A stretch of 11,230 bases of DNA from DASUZB01 sp035535495 (GTDB taxonomy: Bacteria > Actinomycetota > CALGFH01). A program made the translations under genes and the position numbers. Shown here one piece after another: positions 1 to 5,807 of the stretch. Where the stretch lies: positions 1 through 11,230 of the forward strand of contig DATLQA010000163.1 in assembly GCA_035535495.1 (NCBI GenBank). The letters run 5' to 3'. The notes beneath the pieces were generated by a model, which was not told the origin of the DNA, made no database searches, and saw nothing but the letters and a program-made list of their open reading frames with translations. Every line of letters begins with the position of its first letter. Position 1 is the first letter of the stretch.

Positions 1-205
1 CGCTGGCGATCAAGTCGGTGCCGTCTTCGAGGGTGACCCGGTACGCCGGCTTGACCGTCTGCCATACAGCAAGCACCTGCGTGGTCACGTAGCGCCGGTA
101 CTTGCCGTCGAAGGCGGTCCCGTAGATGGCGTCGCCGACCCGCAGATCGGCGAGCGGCTTGGTACGCCCATCCGCCATCAGGATCGGCGTCTCGCCCCAG
201 GTGCA
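1..205 (-). other. Intein N-terminal splicing region (Hint block A), truncated by edge
   Basis: Starting at Cys80 of the host protein (codon 203-205), the sequence reads CTWGETPILMADG, then PLADLRVGDAIYG, and later AYRVTLEDGT. This is the block A layout of intein/Hint domains: a nucleophilic Cys1, a strand ending in xxxDG, a 'L-x-VGD-x-Y/V' strand, then a 'xV-x-L-x-DG' strand that normally leads into block B (G/TxxH). Block B, any homing endonuclease and the C-terminal His-Asn lie beyond the left edge. The insertion point falls between Tyr79 and the third Cys of the radical SAM CX3CX2C motif, so the residue now in the third position is the intein's own Cys1. By the rules of protein splicing the first C-extein residue should be the true cluster Cys. 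Inteins in Rv2578c-family proteins are known in actinobacteria. Because only the 5' 68 residues are visible, I cannot tell a mini-intein from one with an endonuclease. Confidence 0.85.
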
Positions 206-442
206 GTAAACACAGGCATGTGAACAGCCCCGATAGACGTTGATCGTCCACTCGAAGGGCATGCGGCTGGCGGCGGGGACGTGGTTGAGGATCGACTTGG
301 CCTCGACCTCGTAGAAGGTGATGCCGCGGAACTCGGGGGCGTCGAAGGTCCGCACCTGCGCGGGCGCGTCGAACAGGGGCAGGTCGATGGTGTGGCGCTG
401 CGAGCCGCTCGGGTCGTTGCGCAGGTCGCTGAACGTGAGCAT
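1..442 (-). CDS. Rv2578c-family radical SAM protein, intein-interrupted (5' part only)
   Basis: This is the first 147 residues of a gene that runs off the left edge. The N-terminal part (residues 1-79) ends in a radical SAM signature: C73, C77 and C80 form CX3CX2C within YRGCSHACVYC, the motif that binds the [4Fe-4S] cluster used to cleave S-adenosylmethionine. The context before it (NVYRGC) is typical of the SplB-like/Rv2578c branch, whose physiological substrate is not established. From C80 the protein stops looking like a radical SAM enzyme and becomes an intein start (separate entry). The ATG at 442 is the first start after an in-frame TAG at 452-454. No clear Shine-Dalgarno lies before it, so initiation may be leaderless or weak. 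It sits 59 bases downstream of the BrkB stop on the same strand, with a hairpin between. The rest of the intein and the C-extein are outside the window. The family call is confident; the function is unknown. Confidence 0.85.
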   Translation of the reverse strand, partial: MLTFSDLRNDPSGSQRHTIDLPLFDAPAQVRTFDAPEFRGITFYEVEAKSILNHVPAASRMPFEWTINVYRGCSHACVYCTWGETPILMADGRTKPLADLRVGDAIYGTAFDGKYRRYVTTQVLAVWQTVKPAYRVTLEDGTDLIAS

Positions 443-469
443 GGCCGTAGCCTAGAACACACGTTCGAG

Positions 470-484
470 GACGGCAACGCCGTC
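470..484 (-). terminator. Possible terminator hairpin downstream of brkB-type gene
   Basis: GACGGC-AAC-GCCGTC is a perfect inverted repeat with 6-base arms and a 3-base loop. It lies 17 bases past the stop of the BrkB-family gene and ahead of the radical SAM start. There is no real U-run after it on the minus strand, so it would be an actinobacterial U-poor terminator or a processing stem, if it works at all. A short GAAC-ACAC-GTTC repeat follows at 455-466. Confidence 0.35.
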
Positions 485-501
485 GGGCAGGCTGTGGACG
501 G

Positions 502-1500
502 TCAGATGCCGGTTCGCCGGTTCAGCGGGCCGCCGGTGGCCACGCGCTCGGTCGGGCCGGTCTCCCTGCCGGTCGGGTTGACCTGCTGGTCGGTGATCGG
601 CCCGGGCCTGCCGGCGCGGACGGCCTCGAGCTGGGCGGCGAACGCGATCCCCAGGTAGATCGCGGCCGAGGTCGCGAACGTCCACAGCAGCATGCCGATC
701 ACGCCGACCAGCGGGCCGTACGTCTCGCCGAACGCCTTGCTCCCCTGCAGGTAGAGCGCGAGCAGGCCGGTGAGCACGAACCACAGCAGGACCGACATGG
801 CCGAGCCGACCGCCAGCCAGGAGGCGGCCGGCTGGTGGCGCCGCGGCGAGCGCTGGAACAGCAGCGCGAACGCGACCACCACGAAGGCGATGCTCAGCGG
901 CCACTGCAGCACGCTCCAGAGGAAGCGGATCGGGCCGGACAGGCCGATGGCGCTGGCGATGTCGGTGCCGGCCACCATCAGGACGGTGGCGAGCGTGATC
1001 AGCACACCGGCGGACACGGCGAGCTTGAAGGCGGTCAGGTAGCGGTCTTTGGTGGGGCGGTCCCGCTCGATCCCGTAGATGCGGTTGGCGCCGCGCTCGA
1101 CCTGCGCCATCGCGAAGGTGGCCGAGGCGAGTGCGGCGATCAGCCCGATGACCAGCGCGACCCTGCCGCCGCCGGCGGTCGCCTTCTGGCCCTGGCGTAG
1201 CGCGGTGAGGAAGATGTCGCCGGCGGGGCCGGGGGTGAGCCGCTCGGTGGTGTCCTTGATGAGGTTGATGACCTGCTTGGCCCGCAGCGTGGTGGCGAGC
1301 CCCATGGCGGCGATCATGCCGGGCAGCAGGGCCAGGGTCACCTGGAAGGCGAGCGACCGCGAGTGGCTGGAGCCGTCGGCGTAGCGGAAGCGGGCAAAGG
1401 CGTCCCTGGCGAGTCGCGCCCAGCCGGTTCGGCGCAGGGTCTCGAGGGCGTCGTCGCCCTCGAGCTCGTAGGTCTCGGGGACCGATGTGGCCGTGCTCAT
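502..1500 (-). CDS. YihY/BrkB-family inner membrane protein
   Basis: A 332-residue integral membrane protein. Six hydrophobic segments are visible at about residues 49-71, 113-133, 157-179, 192-215, 227-251 and 263-290, the usual topology and size of the YihY/virulence factor BrkB family. Family-like signatures are the polar-to-hydrophobic SRSLAFQVTLALLPG stretch at the first segment and YGPLVGVIGMLLW at the last. The C-terminal tail (about 295-332) is hydrophilic and Pro/Gly-rich. The molecular role of the family is not firmly known; transport or envelope roles have been proposed, and older ribonuclease BN assignments were withdrawn. The ATG at 1500 overlaps the stop of the lipid kinase gene as ATGA and has an excellent GGAGGAG five bases upstream, so this start is preferred to one nine codons earlier. 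It is translationally coupled to the kinase, which places it with lipid or envelope functions. Confidence 0.9.
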   Translation of the reverse strand: MSTATSVPETYELEGDDALETLRRTGWARLARDAFARFRYADGSSHSRSLAFQVTLALLPGMIAAMGLATTLRAKQVINLIKDTTERLTPGPAGDIFLTALRQGQKATAGGGRVALVIGLIAALASATFAMAQVERGANRIYGIERDRPTKDRYLTAFKLAVSAGVLITLATVLMVAGTDIASAIGLSGPIRFLWSVLQWPLSIAFVVVAFALLFQRSPRRHQPAASWLAVGSAMSVLLWFVLTGLLALYLQGSKAFGETYGPLVGVIGMLLWTFATSAAIYLGIAFAAQLEAVRAGRPGPITDQQVNPTGRETGPTERVATGGPLNRRTGI

Positions 1501-2438
1501 GGTTGCTCCTCCTGTACTGGCACGCACAACGTCAGGGCGTTGGGGACCACCTCGATCACCAGTTCGGTGGTGGGGTCGGCGGGGTCGCCGTCGCGCTCGA
1601 CGGGTTGCGGGCGGTCACAGCGGACCTCGACGTGTCGGGCCCGGAACTGCTCCATCTGCGGGTCGCGGTGGCGCCGGCGCGCCAGCACGCGGACGGCGAG
1701 GACCAGCCAGTCCAACATGGTCTGGGCCTGCAGGACGGCCACGTCGAGCTGGCCGTCGGTGGGAGAGGCGTCAGGCAGGACCGGCAGCCCGCCCTGCAGC
1801 CGGCCGAGGTTGCCGACCAGGACGCCCTGGCCGGTCCGGACGATCGGGGGGCCGTCGTCGAGGTGGAGCTGGAACCTGGTGGCTCGCCGCCGCAGGTGGC
1901 GGAAGCCGCTCAGCACGTAGGCGACGGCGCCGAGGCGCGCCTTGAGTTCGGGGTCGGCGTCGCGGAGCATGGCGGCGTCGAAGCCGATCCCGCACATGAT
2001 GACGAAGCGGTCGTCGCCGACCGCGCCGACGTCGAGCCGGCGGCGCGCGCCGTGCAGGGCGACGTCGAGCGCGCCGTCCAGGTCGACAGGGATCTCGAAG
2101 TTGTTGGCGAGCAGGTTGCCGGTCCCGCCGGGCAGCACGGCCAGCGGCACCTCCGTGCCGGCCAGGCCGGTGACGCACGCCATCACGGTGCCGTCGCCGC
2201 CGGCGACCATCACCAGGTCGGTCCCTTCCTCCACGGCTCGCCTGGTGACGCCTTGGCCCGGGTCCTCCTTGGTGGTCTCGCACCAGCGCACCTCCAGGCC
2301 GTGGGGGGCGAGGGCGGCTTCGAGTTCCGCTCTGCGGGCGTCCGGCTCCTTGCCGGTGGCCGGGTTGAACACCACCGTCACCCGGCGCGGGAGGGCGCCG
2401 CCGCCGCGGTGCTCGCCTTCCAGCTGGCCGGCGGTCAC
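1497..2438 (-). CDS. Diacylglycerol kinase-family lipid kinase (YegS/DgkB-like)
   Basis: About 313 residues with the DAGK catalytic domain in the N-terminal half. VVFNPATGK (22-30) is the first conserved block, VMVAGGDGTV (76-85) holds the GGDGT nucleotide-binding motif, and VLPGGTGNLLANN (101-113) is the second glycine-rich block. The C-terminal half is the beta-rich domain of the family. The expected reaction is ATP-dependent phosphorylation of diacylglycerol or a related lipid alcohol (sphingoid or glycolipid substrates cannot be excluded), at the cytoplasmic membrane face. Two GTG starts are possible, at 2447 and 2438. I chose 2438 because it forms a GTGA 4-base overlap with the PAP2 stop, matching the ATGA overlap with BrkB at the other end. 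The reading frame stays open far upstream inside the PAP2 gene, but that part has no recognisable protein features. Family assignment is strong; substrate is unproven. Confidence 0.9.
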   Translation of the reverse strand: MTAGQLEGEHRGGGALPRRVTVVFNPATGKEPDARRAELEAALAPHGLEVRWCETTKEDPGQGVTRRAVEEGTDLVMVAGGDGTVMACVTGLAGTEVPLAVLPGGTGNLLANNFEIPVDLDGALDVALHGARRRLDVGAVGDDRFVIMCGIGFDAAMLRDADPELKARLGAVAYVLSGFRHLRRRATRFQLHLDDGPPIVRTGQGVLVGNLGRLQGGLPVLPDASPTDGQLDVAVLQAQTMLDWLVLAVRVLARRRHRDPQMEQFRARHVEVRCDRPQPVERDGDPADPTTELVIEVVPNALTLCVPVQEEQP

Positions 2439-3247
2439 CGGCGCCACCGTCCGCCGAGGCGGAGCGTCTGGGAGCGCTGCCGCAGCTGGTAATGGAGGAC
2501 GCCGAGGCGGATCCCCCTGGTGACCAGGTACAGCCAGGTGACCCCGAGGACCACGCCGCCGAGGACGTCGGTGAGGTAGTGCATGCCCCGGTAGAGGCGG
2601 CTGAGCGCCACGGCGAGCGGGATCAGGACCGCCAGGGCCAGGAACAGGCCGCGGACCAGCGCGGAGGAGGCCCGCTCGTTGGCGATGATGGCCAGCGCCC
2701 CGTACATGCAGATCGCCGCGGCCACGTGCCCGGAGGGGAAGCTCGAAGTCGGTGGCGCCTGGTCGAGGTGCGGCACCGGCGGCCGCTTCCGCTCCACCAT
2801 CAGGGTGACCAAGAGGAAGATGCTCACCTCGCCGGCCACGGCGGCGGCGACCAGCATGGGCTCCCGCCAGCGGCGCCACACGACCGCCGTGATCGCGACC
2901 GTGCCGACGGCGAGCGCGGTGATGGTGAGGGTCTCGGCGGCGAGGGTGGTGTAGTGGGTGAGCTGGTTGAGGCCGGGGGTGCGGTGGGCGGCGAACCAGC
3001 GCGAGAGGGCCGCGTCGGCGTGGCCGAGCCCGTCGTCGTGGAACACCTTGGCGATGAGGTAGCCGACGACCACCAGCAGCACCAGCAGCGCGGCGCCGCC
3101 GACGACCAGGAAGATCGCGGAGGGCACCCCGTTCGGCAGGTGGCGCCAGCGCTCGGCCAGGTTCGTCTCCAGCGCCGCCTCGCGGTCGCCTGGCGACGGG
3201 TCCAGCGGCCGTCCGCGCAGCGATCCGGGTGCCCGTGCCGTCTCCAT
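2435..3247 (-). CDS. PAP2-family membrane lipid phosphatase
   Basis: A 270-residue polytopic membrane phosphatase. Hydrophobic segments lie near 43-66, 103-123, 131-150, 175-189, 199-214 and 228-245, after a basic, Pro-rich N-terminus of about 40 residues. All three phosphatase blocks are visible: RP at 155-156, PSGH at 171-174, and SR-x5-H-x3-D at S216, R217, H223, D227. H223 is the expected phosphohistidine nucleophile and H174 the acid/base. The leading Lys of motif 1 (KX6RP) is replaced by Thr148. Likely substrates are phosphatidate, undecaprenyl or phosphatidylglycerol-type phosphates, with the active site at the outer face of the membrane. The ATG at 3247 is chosen because an AAGGG-type ribosome site lies about nine bases upstream; an ATG 12 codons earlier lacks one. 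The stop overlaps the lipid kinase start by four bases. In many actinobacteria these two domains are one fused protein; here they are separate, coupled genes. Confidence 0.9.
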   Translation of the reverse strand: METARAPGSLRGRPLDPSPGDREAALETNLAERWRHLPNGVPSAIFLVVGGAALLVLLVVVGYLIAKVFHDDGLGHADAALSRWFAAHRTPGLNQLTHYTTLAAETLTITALAVGTVAITAVVWRRWREPMLVAAAVAGEVSIFLLVTLMVERKRPPVPHLDQAPPTSSFPSGHVAAAICMYGALAIIANERASSALVRGLFLALAVLIPLAVALSRLYRGMHYLTDVLGGVVLGVTWLYLVTRGIRLGVLHYQLRQRSQTLRLGGRWRR

Positions 3248-3317
3248 GTGACAACACCCTTGTGAGAGATGTTCCGGACGCATCGGATACCTCTCAGCAA
3301 GGCCGAGCAAACCAACG

Positions 3318-4115
3318 TCAGCGGGTCTGGTGCTCCGCGAGGAAGGCGAGGACGCGCTGGTCGAAGTCGGCCGGGCGTTCCATGCTGGGCAGGTGGGCGG
3401 CGCCGGCGACGGTCCCAGCGGTCGCCCGTGGCAGCTCGCGGGCGAGCCGGTCGGCGAGCTGGTGGAAGTCGGCCACGTCGTGCTCGCCAACCAGCACGAG
3501 GGCGGGCGCCCAGATGGTGCCGATCCGGTCCGCCCAGCCGGGCTCGAGCTCCTCTTCCTCGTCCTTCTTCGGGTCCTGGTAGATGGGGAGCTGGAACTCG
3601 AACGCGCGGCGCTGCATGACGCGGACACGCTCGCGTACCTCGGGGTCGACCGCCTCGGGTGGCCGCCCGTGCCCGTCGACCCAGAAGCGCAGGATCGCCT
3701 CGACGGCGGCGTCGAGGTCACCGCGCTCCATGGCGGCCTCCTCCTCGGCGAAGACGGCCCGGACCGGCGCCGACCAGTCGTGTCCGGGCAGGGAGGTGTC
3801 CGCGAGGACCAGCGCCTCGACCAGGTCGGGACGGGCCACGGCCAGCTCCATCGCGACCTGGCCGCCGTACGAAGCGGCCACCAGGGCGGCCCGCTCCACG
3901 CCGAGCTCCTCGATCAGGGTGGCGACGTCGCGGGCGTGGGCAAAGGGGCCTGGGGTGAGCTCGGAACGGCCGAAGCCGCGGAGGTCGAGGCGGATGGTGC
4001 GGTGGTCGCGGGCGAAACCCGCCCACTGGGGTTCCCACATGCGGCTGTCGCAGATTCCGGCATGGATCAGGACCACCGCCGGGCCGTCGCCGGCCACCTC
4101 GTGGTACAGCGTCAG
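3318..4115 (-). CDS. Alpha/beta hydrolase fold protein, probable CTG start
   Basis: About 265 residues with a complete alpha/beta hydrolase fold. Numbered from the CTG start, the nucleophile is Ser82 in AASYGGQ, a G-x-S-x-G elbow with Ala in the first position. The acid is Asp213 in VGEHDV and the base His241 in GAAHLPS. An HAG oxyanion turn comes early, followed by DLRGFGRS, which is common in esterase/lactonase/3-oxoadipate enol-lactonase-like members. The substrate cannot be predicted. No ATG is in frame near the 5' end. GTG at 4097 would remove the first strand (LTLYHEV) that relatives normally have and lacks a ribosome site. CTG at 4115 keeps the strand and has a perfect GAGGTGA just upstream, and an in-frame TGA at 4128-4130 limits the gene. 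I therefore prefer 4115, with 4097 as fallback. The acidic DEEEELEPG insert in the lid region is unusual. It lies 70 bases upstream of PAP2. Confidence 0.85.
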   Translation of the reverse strand: MTLYHEVAGDGPAVVLIHAGICDSRMWEPQWAGFARDHRTIRLDLRGFGRSELTPGPFAHARDVATLIEELGVERAALVAASYGGQVAMELAVARPDLVEALVLADTSLPGHDWSAPVRAVFAEEEAAMERGDLDAAVEAILRFWVDGHGRPPEAVDPEVRERVRVMQRRAFEFQLPIYQDPKKDEEEELEPGWADRIGTIWAPALVLVGEHDVADFHQLADRLARELPRATAGTVAGAAHLPSMERPADFDQRVLAFLAEHQTR

Positions 4116-4119
4116 CTGG

Positions 4120-4126
4120 TCACCTC
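4120..4126 (-). promoter_or_regulatory. Ribosome binding site GAGGTGA for the alpha/beta hydrolase
   Basis: On the minus strand GAGGTGA matches seven bases of the 16S anti-Shine-Dalgarno. It ends four bases before a CTG (4113-4115) and sits about 22 bases from the next usable start, GTG at 4097. Its position argues that translation starts at CTG. Confidence 0.55.
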
Positions 4127-4152
4127 GTCAGGTAGGTCGATGAGGCCGCAGC

Positions 4153-4440
4153 CTACTCGTCGGGTCCAGGCTCCGGCGAGCGGATTTCCTCCGGAGGCCG
4201 ACCATCGGACTCCCCGCGGGCCTGCTCCAGCATGCGCTCGAGGCGCCGGATGGCCTGCACCAGCACCGCGTTGGACACCCTGACGTGGTCGGGGACGCAG
4301 CCGGCGTGGAGCACCCGGGCGTCGTCGGTGAGGAACACGACCCGGTGATCGACCGGCTGGTCGCAGATCATGCACCGGGTCCGCTGGTGGACCATGGTGG
4401 ACGAGGCGATGATCGTGATCCGGCCCGTGTAGTCGTCCAT
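4153..4440 (-). CDS. Small CxxC/HxxC putative zinc-binding protein
   Basis: A 95-residue protein I do not recognise as a named family. Residues C23, C26, H45 and C48 form C-x2-C-x18-H-x2-C, spacing that fits a small zinc-binding knuckle such as a treble-clef or LIM-like half-site. H52 is a further possible ligand. The middle (about 54-75, VSNAVLVQAIRRLERMLEQA) looks like one amphipathic helix, and the last 20 residues are acidic and Pro-rich, probably disordered. There is no signal peptide or membrane segment, so it is probably cytoplasmic. The start is the ATG at 4440, with only a weak purine run (AGAGAGAG) before it; ATG at residue 16 is an alternative that would still keep all metal ligands. 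It lies 43 bases after the amino acid dehydrogenase and 37 bases before the hydrolase, probably co-transcribed. A role in nucleic acid or protein binding is possible but not shown. Confidence 0.7.
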   Translation of the reverse strand: MDDYTGRITIIASSTMVHQRTRCMICDQPVDHRVVFLTDDARVLHAGCVPDHVRVSNAVLVQAIRRLERMLEQARGESDGRPPEEIRSPEPGPDE

Positions 4441-4483
4441 CGGCGGCAGCTCTCTCTGCGGCGCTCCGGGCTGGACGCGGCGG

Positions 4484-5581
4484 TCAGGGACCGGTGCGCG
4501 CCACGCTGCCCGTCCCCGGCGTCATCGCCCTGATGTGCGCGGCGGCCGCGACCCGCTCCTCGGCGATGGTGTCGGCCACGTCGGCGCTGGGCCGGTTCTC
4601 GGCGCGTGCCCGGCGGAAGATGGCCTGCAGCGCGCTGGCGACGCCCTGCACCGACACGGCCAGGCGGGCCTCGCTGTAGCCCAGTTCGCCCGCGCCGATG
4701 ACCGCGTAGGGGGCGGCCGAGTTGATGACGTAGTCGGGCGCGTAGAGGATCCCGCGCTCCATCATCCGGCGACCGTCCTCGCGGGTGTCGAGCTGGTTGT
4801 TGGCGCCGCCGGCGACGATGCGGCAGGCGAGGCGGGGGATGGTGCGCTCGTTCAGCACCCCGCCGATCGCGTTCGGCGAGAAGACGTCGCAGGGCACGTC
4901 GTAGATCGCGTCCGGCTCGACCACCTCGATCCCGAGGCGCTCGGCGAGCTCCTTGGCCCTGGCGGGGTCGACGTCGGCGCCGATCACGGTCGCTCCCGCG
5001 TCCACCAGCAGCTCGGTCAGGTGGCTGCCGACGCCGCCGAGCCCCTGCACGGCGATCCGCCGGCCGTCCAGGCCGGGGGCGCCGAACACCTCGTCCAGCG
5101 CGGCGCCGATGCCGGCGAGGACGCCCCTGGCGGTCAGCGGGGTGGAGTCGCCGGTGCCGCCGAAGCGCTCGTCGACCGCCCAGACGAAGTCGGTCTCGCG
5201 GGCCACGTCGACCATGTCCTGCGCGCTCGTTCCGAGGTCGGGACCGGTCCCGAAACGGCCGGCGAGCAGCTGCACGAAGCGGCCGAAGACGCGGAGGAGC
5301 ACCCGCTTGTCGGCGGTGCCGTTCTGCTTGAGGAGCACCGCCTTGCCGCCGCCGCGGGGCATGTCGGTGAAGGCGAACTTGTAGGTCATGCCGCGCGACA
5401 GGCGCAGGGCGTCGTCCAGGGCGTCCTCTTCCGAGTCGTAGCCCTTGTACCTGGTGCCTCCGCGAGCAGGACCGAGCGCGGTGTCGTGGATGGCGATGAT
5501 CGCCCGCATGCCCGTCTCTCGGTCGTAGCAGAACACGACCTGCTCGTGGCCGAACTCGGCCATCCTGTCGAAGACACCCAC
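4484..5581 (-). CDS. NAD-dependent Leu/Phe/Val-type amino acid dehydrogenase
   Basis: A 365-residue member of the Glu/Leu/Phe/Val dehydrogenase superfamily, of LeuDH size (about 360-370) rather than GluDH size. The N-terminal catalytic domain carries GPARGGTR (37-44), Lys68 in MTYK and Lys80 in GGGKA, and Asp115 in GPDLGTS. These occupy the positions of the substrate-carboxylate lysine, catalytic lysine and catalytic aspartate of leucine dehydrogenase. The C-terminal Rossmann domain has GLGGVG (180-185), and Asp203 ends the second strand, which favours NAD over NADP. The reaction is reversible oxidative deamination of a branched-chain or aromatic L-amino acid to its 2-oxo acid and ammonia, in the cytoplasm. 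Specificity among Leu, Val and Phe cannot be read safely from sequence. Start: GTG at 5581 with AGGAGG seven bases upstream, a very good site. It faces away from the phenylacetate-CoA ligase across a 226-base control region. Confidence 0.92.
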   Translation of the reverse strand: MGVFDRMAEFGHEQVVFCYDRETGMRAIIAIHDTALGPARGGTRYKGYDSEEDALDDALRLSRGMTYKFAFTDMPRGGGKAVLLKQNGTADKRVLLRVFGRFVQLLAGRFGTGPDLGTSAQDMVDVARETDFVWAVDERFGGTGDSTPLTARGVLAGIGAALDEVFGAPGLDGRRIAVQGLGGVGSHLTELLVDAGATVIGADVDPARAKELAERLGIEVVEPDAIYDVPCDVFSPNAIGGVLNERTIPRLACRIVAGGANNQLDTREDGRRMMERGILYAPDYVINSAAPYAVIGAGELGYSEARLAVSVQGVASALQAIFRRARAENRPSADVADTIAEERVAAAAHIRAMTPGTGSVARTGP

Positions 5582-5807
5582 GCTCTTGCCTCCTGCGAAG
5601 GTCCGGTTCGCGTCGGCAGGCGCGGAAGGATTCCCCCAGCGCCGGTGCCGGGCGAAACTCGGTGGCGGCCACCGCCACCACCTCCAGGGTACCTCGGATG
5701 TTCATGAGGCGATCACGCCGCAGCTCGGGGCGGCGATGTTAGGCGGCTGGAACGCGCTGGGTACGATGGCCGCGGTCGGGTGACCGGGGCTGAGCCGGGA
5801 GGTCGGA
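5582..5807. promoter_or_regulatory. Divergent control region between dehydrogenase and paaK
   Basis: This 226-base non-coding stretch must hold promoters for both divergent genes. For paaK, TACGAT at 5762-5767 is a fair -10 box, with TTAGGC at 5739-5744 as a poor -35 box 17 bases upstream; this gives a leader of roughly 35 bases ending in GGGAGG before the ATG. For the dehydrogenase I see only a weak TACCCT (5686-5691, minus strand). Two inverted repeats lie between (5661-5679, and 6-base arms at 5716-5721/5730-5735), possible operators. No credible gene was found here. Confidence 0.5.
5661..5679. repeat. Perfect inverted repeat, 8-base arms
   Basis: GGTGGCGG-CCA-CCGCCACC has perfect 8-base arms around three bases. 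It lies 80-100 bases upstream of the dehydrogenase start, within the divergent control region. It could be an operator or, in RNA, a leader stem. High GC content makes chance pairing less unlikely, so the function is open. Confidence 0.5.

Noticed and set aside
2439..3257. Upstream extension of the lipid kinase frame to 3257, which would make a 586-residue protein
   Set aside because: The added part is Arg/Pro/Ala-rich and out of frame with the PAP2 gene, which is itself complete with motifs and membrane segments.
1485..3265. Long plus-strand frames (1485-2492 and 2492-3265) opposite the lipid kinase and phosphatase
   Set aside because: Compositionally biased antisense translations; the opposite strand carries GGDGT and PSGH motifs and coupled starts.
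5582..5705. ATG at 5705 opening a minus-strand frame upstream of the dehydrogenase, considered as a leader peptide or longer protein
   Set aside because: It runs into the dehydrogenase in a different frame, has no ribosome site, and lacks the features of a branched-chain amino acid attenuator peptide (no Leu/Val/Phe run).
4535..5707. A 390-codon plus-strand open frame opposite the amino acid dehydrogenase
   Set aside because: No recognisable motif and low-complexity composition; the minus-strand frame has every LeuDH catalytic residue.
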